Shown here: one piece after another, positions 8,194 to 9,199 of the stretch
Numbering within the stretch: position 1 is the first letter of the stretch
Layout of the letters: the number at the start of each line of letters is the position of its first letter
Source: DYRB01 sp041307765
GTDB taxonomy: Bacteria; Pseudomonadota; Gammaproteobacteria; Chromatiales; Chromatiaceae
Direction: 5' to 3'
Assembly (NCBI GenBank): GCA_041307765.1
Contig: JBFZCW010000128.1
Location: 1 to 9,199, forward strand
DNA length: 9,199 nt
Position numbers and translations under genes: made by a program
The notes under the pieces: generated by a model
What the model saw: only the letters and a program-made list of their open reading frames with translations
The model's database searches: none
Told to the model about the DNA's origin: nothing

Positions 8194-8904
8194 ATGTCCG
8201 AGCAAGACAACACCATCTCCCTGAGCCGCCGCGGTTTCCTAAAGGCATCGGCAGGCGCCGCGATCCTGTTTTCCATGGGAGGCGTCAGCGCCGCCGCGCG
8301 GGCATCCGAGCCCAAAGCCTTGCCGCCCCTCCCCTGGGCGGAAAATTCCCTGGAGCCCGTCATCTCCGCCAAGACCATAGGCTTCCATTACGGGAAGCAT
8401 CACAAGGGGTATTTGGACAACCTCAACAAGCTGACCGCGGGGACTGAGTATGCGGACCTCCCCTTAGAGCAGATCATCACCCGTACGACGGGGCAGGCGG
8501 ACAAGGCCGCGCTCTTCAACAATGCGGCCCAGGTCTGGAACCACAGCTTCTACTGGCAGAGCCTGCGGCCGAACGGAGGCGGCGAACCGCCGGCCGCCCT
8601 CAAGGCGAAGATGGAGGCCGCGTTCGGCGGGCTGGACGGCTGCAAGAAGGAGCTGGCAGCGGCCGCGACCTCACAGTTCGGCAGCGGATGGGCCTGGCTG
8701 GTGCTCGACGGAGACCAGTTGAAGGTTGTGAAGACCCCGAACGCCGAGACGCCTATGACCCGGGGCATGAGGCCCCTCCTGACCATCGACGTCTGGGAGC
8801 ACGCCTACTACCTCGATTACCAGAACCGGCGACCCGACTACGTCAAGGCCGTGCTCGATAAGCTGGTCAACTGGGGCTTCGCGGCGGACAACCTCGGCGC
8901 CTGA
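8194..8904 (+). CDS. sodB: Tat-exported iron-type superoxide dismutase
   Basis: Converts superoxide to oxygen and hydrogen peroxide. The 236 residues begin with a twin-arginine signal: SRRGFLK (11-17), a hydrophobic stretch (18-35) and a probable cleavage after ARA (A37), so the enzyme should fold in the cytoplasm and act in the periplasm. The mature part is a complete Fe/Mn SOD. By alignment with remembered E. coli SodB, metal ligands are H65 (FHYGKHH), H117 (VWNHSFYW), D199 and H203 (DVWEHAYY); the gateway tyrosine is Y73. Q113 in NNAAQVWNH occupies the position where iron enzymes carry the active-site Gln and manganese enzymes carry Gly, so iron is the expected metal, though cambialism cannot be ruled out. 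The ATG has AGGAG 8 bases upstream (181-185 past 8000). The sodB symbol is by family type; this exported form differs from cytoplasmic SodB. Its stop is 7 bp from the convergent neighbour. Confidence 0.95.
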   Translation: MSEQDNTISLSRRGFLKASAGAAILFSMGGVSAAARASEPKALPPLPWAENSLEPVISAKTIGFHYGKHHKGYLDNLNKLTAGTEYADLPLEQIITRTTGQADKAALFNNAAQVWNHSFYWQSLRPNGGGEPPAALKAKMEAAFGGLDGCKKELAAAATSQFGSGWAWLVLDGDQLKVVKTPNAETPMTRGMRPLLTIDVWEHAYYLDYQNRRPDYVKAVLDKLVNWGFAADNLGA

Positions 8905-8911
8905 GCAACCG

Positions 8912-9199
8912 TCAGCCGGGGCGCGGTCCCGGCGCGCCTGGCAAAGCGGCAGGCACACCAGGCTTCTCGGGCTGCTTGGGCTTAACCTTGGGCCCACCCC
9001 CCGGTCCCGAGGGTTTCAGTCCAGGCCTTCCGGGCTGGTTGCCAGGGGGACGGGCCGCAGCCACGGGTGGTTTTTTGCTTCCGCCCGGCGGCCGATGCAC
9101 CGGAGCCAGAGGGCCTTGAGCCGGCGGGCGCACGACTGGCGGGCGGACCCCACCAGGGATGTGCCCAGCAACGGGAGGTCGCGCTGGAGTCGGGGGGCG
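8912..9199 (-). CDS. Pro/Gly-rich C-terminal end of a gene running off the right edge
   Basis: This minus-strand frame is open from the right edge of the window to a TGA at 8912-8914 (95 codons). There is a GTG at 9133, but the frame continues upstream with the same composition, so I read it as the 3' part of a longer gene. The visible part is dominated by Pro, Gly, Ala, Arg and Lys with PP and PxxP repeats, for example RPPVAGHIPGGVRPPVVRPP near the left of the protein and PKVKPKQPEKPG later. It has no recognisable domain. Such tails are typical of disordered, often periplasm-spanning or cell-envelope segments, but location cannot be judged without the N-terminus. Because high-GC DNA opens spurious Pro-rich frames, the call is moderate; its position, ending 7 bp from the SOD stop with no other gene there, supports it. 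Confidence 0.5.
   Translation of the reverse strand, partial: RPPTPARPPVAGHIPGGVRPPVVRPPAQGPLAPVHRPPGGSKKPPVAAARPPGNQPGRPGLKPSGPGGGPKVKPKQPEKPGVPAALPGAPGPRPG
8915..8933. terminator. Possible bidirectional stem after SOD
   Basis: GCCGGG (8915-8920) pairs with CCCGGC (8928-8933) across a 7-base loop, 10 bp past the SOD stop codon and overlapping the last codons of the convergent gene. There is no T-run, so terminator function is only suggested by position. Confidence 0.25.

Overview
This 9.2 kb window is GC-rich (roughly two thirds G+C by eye) and densely coded, with gammaproteobacterial-type genes: a water-channel aquaporin, YgiQ, a two-domain polyphosphate:AMP phosphotransferase and an iron-type superoxide dismutase. 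A CCCC(T)-rich palindromic repeat of a kind I recall from many proteobacterial genomes sits inside ygiQ. My inference is a high-GC gammaproteobacterium, possibly of the purple sulfur/Chromatiales type. No rRNA, tRNA, insertion sequence, phage gene or CRISPR array is visible, so this looks like ordinary chromosome.

Layout, left to right. Plus strand: aqpZ (145-876), then ygiQ (1112-3313), a radical SAM protein carrying an in-frame insertion of a palindromic repeat. Minus strand, reading right to left: a secreted MRJP/yellow-like beta-propeller protein (7827-6718), polyphosphate:AMP phosphotransferase pap (6495-5020), a membrane-anchored DM13-domain protein (4741-4247), and an outer-membrane-type lipoprotein with two DUF2059-like motifs (4215-3334). 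The last two are 31 bp apart and are probably one operon, preceded by a candidate promoter and a perfect 9-bp hairpin. The ygiQ and lipoprotein genes converge with a 20-bp gap. From a 366-bp divergent intergenic region, a Tat-exported Fe superoxide dismutase (8194-8904) reads rightward. It converges within 7 bp on the Pro/Gly-rich C-terminal end of a minus-strand gene that runs off the right edge.

Functionally the window is a mixed housekeeping and envelope/stress neighbourhood. Water flux (AqpZ), polyphosphate-driven AMP phosphorylation (PAP) and periplasmic superoxide removal (Tat-SOD) can all be read as stress functions, but nothing shows that they are co-regulated. Four products are predicted to be exported or anchored outside the cytoplasm: the SOD, the MRJP-like protein, the DM13 protein and the lipoprotein. 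I do not see a clear new multi-gene system. The most unusual points are the repeat that has become coding sequence in ygiQ, the DM13 protein lacking the family's conserved cysteine, and the exported iron-type SOD.
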